This document shows positions 61,368 to 64,000 of a stretch of DNA of 64,000 nt, in pieces (position 1 is the stretch's first letter; each line of letters opens with the position of its first letter). This stretch comes from Clostridia bacterium (lineage in GTDB: Bacteria; Bacillota; Clostridia; Oscillospirales; Acutalibacteraceae). The stretch is taken from positions 1 through 64,000 of the forward strand of contig JAFRMR010000020.1 in the NCBI GenBank assembly GCA_017430535.1, in the 5' to 3' direction. Under the pieces are notes generated by a model. That model had not been told where the DNA came from, searched no databases, and saw nothing but the letters and a program-made list of their open reading frames with translations. A program made the translations under genes and the position numbers.

Positions 61368-63856
61368 GTATCGGCCAGCGGATTGACAGATGGAGAGAGA
61401 AGAAAAACCGCAATTACAGAGAAGCTCTCTCCGAAAAAACCGGCATTCTCTATTCATCTGACCTGACTGCGGAAAAGGAGGGCTTCCCCTTCCTCAAGTA
61501 TGCGGTCAATGCCCTTGCGCTTTTCTGCGGCACTTTCGGCTCACTTTACTGCCTGATTTCATCCTTTGAGCTGGATCTCAGCCTTGTGCCACTGTTTTTC
61601 ACCTGCGTTGTTTCCGCCCTGGCGCTCTCATTTATGTATGTGAGCTTCAGAACAAAAATAATCAATTACCTTATTATTCTTGCGGCAGCTATAACCGTTT
61701 CAACCCGCTTTTTTGCGGTGGTAAACAGCGGAATGAGCGCAATATGGAATAATATACTGAAATATATTGATGATAAAATCGACCTGCCCTACCTGCGGGA
61801 ATTCACGCTGATTTATAAGGATGAATATACCGCTATGACCATAGCTGTATGCGTACTGGCTGTGGGCATTATGATAATGCAGAATATAAATGTTTCCGAA
61901 AAAATGAGCCTGAGGGGATTTTTCCTTTTCTCCTCACCTATTGTAATGTTCGGAATGTATTTTAACTTCAATGCCGCAAAAGCCGGTATGATTATGGTTG
62001 TTATCGGCTGGGTGCTGGTTATGGGCACGGGCTTTACCAACAGCTATGACGGCCTGAATGACAGCCAGAGCGCCCGCTCCTACATAAAAAAGCACCTGCA
62101 CAGATATACCTTTGCCACAGGCGCAAAAAATACCGCCCGCATTGCGGTTATATGGCTTGTATTCATACTGGTTGTTACGGGCCTTGTGTTTGCGGTTGTG
62201 CCTTCGGAAACCTTTGAAATAAACCTGCCCACAAATCTTGTTAAAGACAGCACGGTGCGGCCTGTAAAGAACTTCCTTTCCTACGGTTTCAGATCCCTTT
62301 ATTCCCGTGACAGGCAGGCATCGGAGCCGGGCCAGCTTTCAAATGTATCCTCGGTAACCTTTGACGGTATGACGGATATTGAGGTTGAGCTTGTAAACTA
62401 CAGGGTTAACAGAATTTACCTGCGCAATTACTGCGGCTATGATTTTGACTCCTCCGCTCTTAAATGGAAACCGGGCAAAACAGAGGACCCGGAAGGAAAA
62501 CTCTTTAACTTCACCGCAAATCTGCTGGAAAAAGACTTCAATTCGGAAAAATCAGTTACCCAGAGCAGCCACCGCATAGCCCTGCGCACCGTTGACCCCG
62601 CTCTGTTTGACCAGCCCGTAAGCGTGCCTTATTACGCCGCCCTTGACGGGGAAAAATTCAGCTTTGAAAGCCCCGGGCAGGCGAACCTGAAATCGGAAAC
62701 GGCTGAAGAAAAATCGGCTTTCATTTATTACACCGCATATACAAGAGATAATTATGAACCGGGAGCAAATCCCCTTGAAGCCCTTACCGGTGAGGAAAAA
62801 GAGCAGTATGAATCCCTGCTTGATGAAATACGGGCCGACGCTTACGATAACGCCCTGACCGTTCCCCCGGGGAGCGCCGATGCGGTGGCAAAATTCTGCG
62901 AAGAGTACGGCATTTCTCAGGATGACACTCAGGATGTTAAAATAGAAAAGGTTACATCCGCCCTTGAAAATAATTTTGAATATACCCTGCGCCCGGGCAA
63001 AGTTCCTTACGGCGAGGATTATATAAACTACTTCCTGCTGGCCTCTCAGAAAGGTTACTGCCAGCACTTTGCCACTGCCGCAACCGTAATATTCAGGTAC
63101 CTGGGCATTCCCGCAAGGTATGCTCAGGGCTACGCCGTGGACAGGGAGGATTTCTATAACTCCGAGGATGTTGACGGCGAGGATTATACACAGTGGATTT
63201 CAACAATGTATTCATCGGACCGTACCGTAAGCAAGATTTCCGTGCCGGATTCTCACGGCCACGCCTGGGTTGAGGTTTTTGAGGAAGGCATCGGCTGGGT
63301 GCCCGTAGAGGCCACCACCGCTCAGTCCGCCGATGAATTCTCACCCATAATAAGCACGCTTTTCGGCGGCGGACGGTTTAACGGCGCTGCGGATACTCTC
63401 GGCGATATGGTAAAAAATATAAATGCGAACCGCACCAAAAACCGGATTGCCCTGCTGGCGGGCATAATAGCCGCCTTTATTGTGCTGAGGTACCTTGTAA
63501 AAACCGCGGTTACCGTTATTAAGCGGCACAGGAGCTTCTCCCGCAAAAACCGCAAAGCTTCCCTGAGGAACCGCTTTGCCTACCTTGATGAACTTTGGAA
63601 ATTTGCAAAGGGCGACAATACCGAAACCCATTCCTTCGGGGATTTCCCCGCCCTGATGCAAAGCGAAGGCTCAAATCCGCAGGAGGCGGAAGACTATATA
63701 CGGGAGCTTGAATATTTCCTTTTCAGCGGTGATGAGCCGGGTGATGAGGCGTTTGATTCCCTGACCGGAAAAACAAAGCGTTATATAAAATTCATTAAAG
63801 GAAATATGAAGCCCGGTAAAAAATTTAAGATGTATTTCATTAAGAGGCTCTGGTAA
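61358..63856 (+). CDS. TgpA-like membrane transglutaminase-like protein (832 aa)
   Basis: A large membrane protein with about six N-terminal membrane segments (about 45-290), an extracytoplasmic part and another helix near residue 690. The transglutaminase-like core has its Cys in KGYCQHFATAATVIFRYLGI, the His in SHGHAWVEV and the Asp position in EATT vicinity. Such genes follow MoxR and DUF58 in many bacteria. The reaction may be protein cross-linking or deamidation at the cell surface. It starts inside DUF58 and ends before the terminator at 63842-63873. Confidence 0.88.
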   Translation: MPLSIGQRIDRWREKKNRNYREALSEKTGILYSSDLTAEKEGFPFLKYAVNALALFCGTFGSLYCLISSFELDLSLVPLFFTCVVSALALSFMYVSFRTKIINYLIILAAAITVSTRFFAVVNSGMSAIWNNILKYIDDKIDLPYLREFTLIYKDEYTAMTIAVCVLAVGIMIMQNINVSEKMSLRGFFLFSSPIVMFGMYFNFNAAKAGMIMVVIGWVLVMGTGFTNSYDGLNDSQSARSYIKKHLHRYTFATGAKNTARIAVIWLVFILVVTGLVFAVVPSETFEINLPTNLVKDSTVRPVKNFLSYGFRSLYSRDRQASEPGQLSNVSSVTFDGMTDIEVELVNYRVNRIYLRNYCGYDFDSSALKWKPGKTEDPEGKLFNFTANLLEKDFNSEKSVTQSSHRIALRTVDPALFDQPVSVPYYAALDGEKFSFESPGQANLKSETAEEKSAFIYYTAYTRDNYEPGANPLEALTGEEKEQYESLLDEIRADAYDNALTVPPGSADAVAKFCEEYGISQDDTQDVKIEKVTSALENNFEYTLRPGKVPYGEDYINYFLLASQKGYCQHFATAATVIFRYLGIPARYAQGYAVDREDFYNSEDVDGEDYTQWISTMYSSDRTVSKISVPDSHGHAWVEVFEEGIGWVPVEATTAQSADEFSPIISTLFGGGRFNGAADTLGDMVKNINANRTKNRIALLAGIIAAFIVLRYLVKTAVTVIKRHRSFSRKNRKASLRNRFAYLDELWKFAKGDNTETHSFGDFPALMQSEGSNPQEAEDYIRELEYFLFSGDEPGDEAFDSLTGKTKRYIKFIKGNMKPGKKFKMYFIKRLW

Positions 63857-63873
63857 AGGAGTCTCTTATTTTT
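63842..63873 (+). terminator. Terminator of the MoxR operon
   Basis: AAGAGGCTC (63842-63850) pairs with GAGTCTCTT (63859-63867), one wobble, and is followed by ATTTTTCTT. The stop codon of the transglutaminase gene lies in the loop. Confidence 0.7.
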
Positions 63874-63874
63874 C

Positions 63875-63903
63875 TTGCAAAAAACAACAGAAAGTGCTAT
63901 AAT
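63875..63903 (+). promoter_or_regulatory. Promoter of the gene at the right edge
   Basis: TTGCAA (63875-63880) and TATAAT (63898-63903) are 17 bases apart. A leader of about 74 nt follows, with a CCCGA/TCGGG stem near 63939-63968. Confidence 0.7.
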
Positions 63904-63983
63904 TTCAGCCGAAATCTCAGGATTTCAAAAATAAAGACCCGAGCGGCAGTCATTGACGCGGTATCGGGCAAGGAGAAATGAAT

Positions 63984-64000
63984 ATGGCAAACAACACAAC
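63984..64000 (+). CDS. First codons of a gene cut by the window edge
   Basis: AAGGAG (63970-63975) is followed 8 bases later by ATG 63984, giving MANNT before the window ends. An ATG at 63978 lies too close to the site. Nothing can be said of its product, but the strong promoter and leader show a real gene. Confidence 0.55.

Overview
The window looks like a chromosomal segment of a gut-type, low-to-moderate GC Firmicute, most likely Clostridia of the Ruminococcaceae/Oscillospirales kind. The evidence is the AGGAGG ribosome binding sites, consensus sigma-A promoters with 16-18 base spacers, secreted proteins ending in type I dockerin-like modules, a tig-clpP-clpX block, a dgt-(secreted protein)-dnaG-rpoD block and several PxxTG-type or lipoprotein surface proteins. 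Genus is an inference. No rRNA, tRNA, insertion sequence, prophage or CRISPR array was seen.

Region 1 (1-29740, all minus strand) is the unusual part. Five consecutive genes encode giant secreted proteins: at least 532 aa (cut by the window edge), 2199, 3012, 1848 and 1789 aa. Reading along the minus strand they form two transcription units. The first has a consensus promoter at 29708-29736 and a long structured leader, followed by the 1789-aa and 1848-aa genes and a terminator at 18388-18423. The second has a perfect-spacing promoter at 17638-17666, followed by the 3012-aa, 2199-aa and partial genes. Four of the five carry a cohesin-like beta domain; in three it is N-terminal and in the 3012-aa protein it is internal. 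These four also carry long stalks of InlB-type (Listeria-Bacteroides, Flg_new) beta-grasp repeats. Three of the four visible C-termini are dockerin-like. None has a recognisable catalytic module or sortase signal. I infer a non-catalytic, cohesin/dockerin-linked adhesive surface fibre system. GC-rich hairpins without a U tract separate the cistrons. The 17574-18457 spacer is full of palindromes that look like dispersed repeat elements.

Region 2 (29955-37822) is housekeeping with one sugar gene: a GH36 alpha-galactosidase (minus), divergent from threonine synthase, a metallophosphoesterase, trigger factor, ClpP and ClpX.

Region 3 (37847-42378, minus) is a compact sugar-conversion operon. It holds two Gfo/Idh/MocA dehydrogenases, two xylose-isomerase-like TIM barrel proteins and a small protein of unknown function, with its own promoter. 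The set fits oxidation and epimerisation or elimination chemistry on a sugar or cyclitol. No transporter is present.

Region 4 (42430-52001, plus) holds a polyferredoxin-type membrane protein, an RlmD-type rRNA methyltransferase and a CDP-alcohol phosphatidyltransferase. After these come an orphan Imm32-like protein, an MBL-fold enzyme and a GH109-like NAD-dependent glycosidase. It ends with the dgt / mucin-like protein / dnaG / rpoD block.

Region 5 (52133-63868) holds a strongly expressed small wall-anchored protein, two lipoproteins, a PduL-type phosphotransacylase and a nucleoside salvage operon (metallophosphoesterase, deoC, deoD, cdd). A small membrane protein (minus) and a MoxR / DUF58 / transglutaminase operon follow. 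The last 130 bases hold a promoter, a leader and the first codons of another gene.
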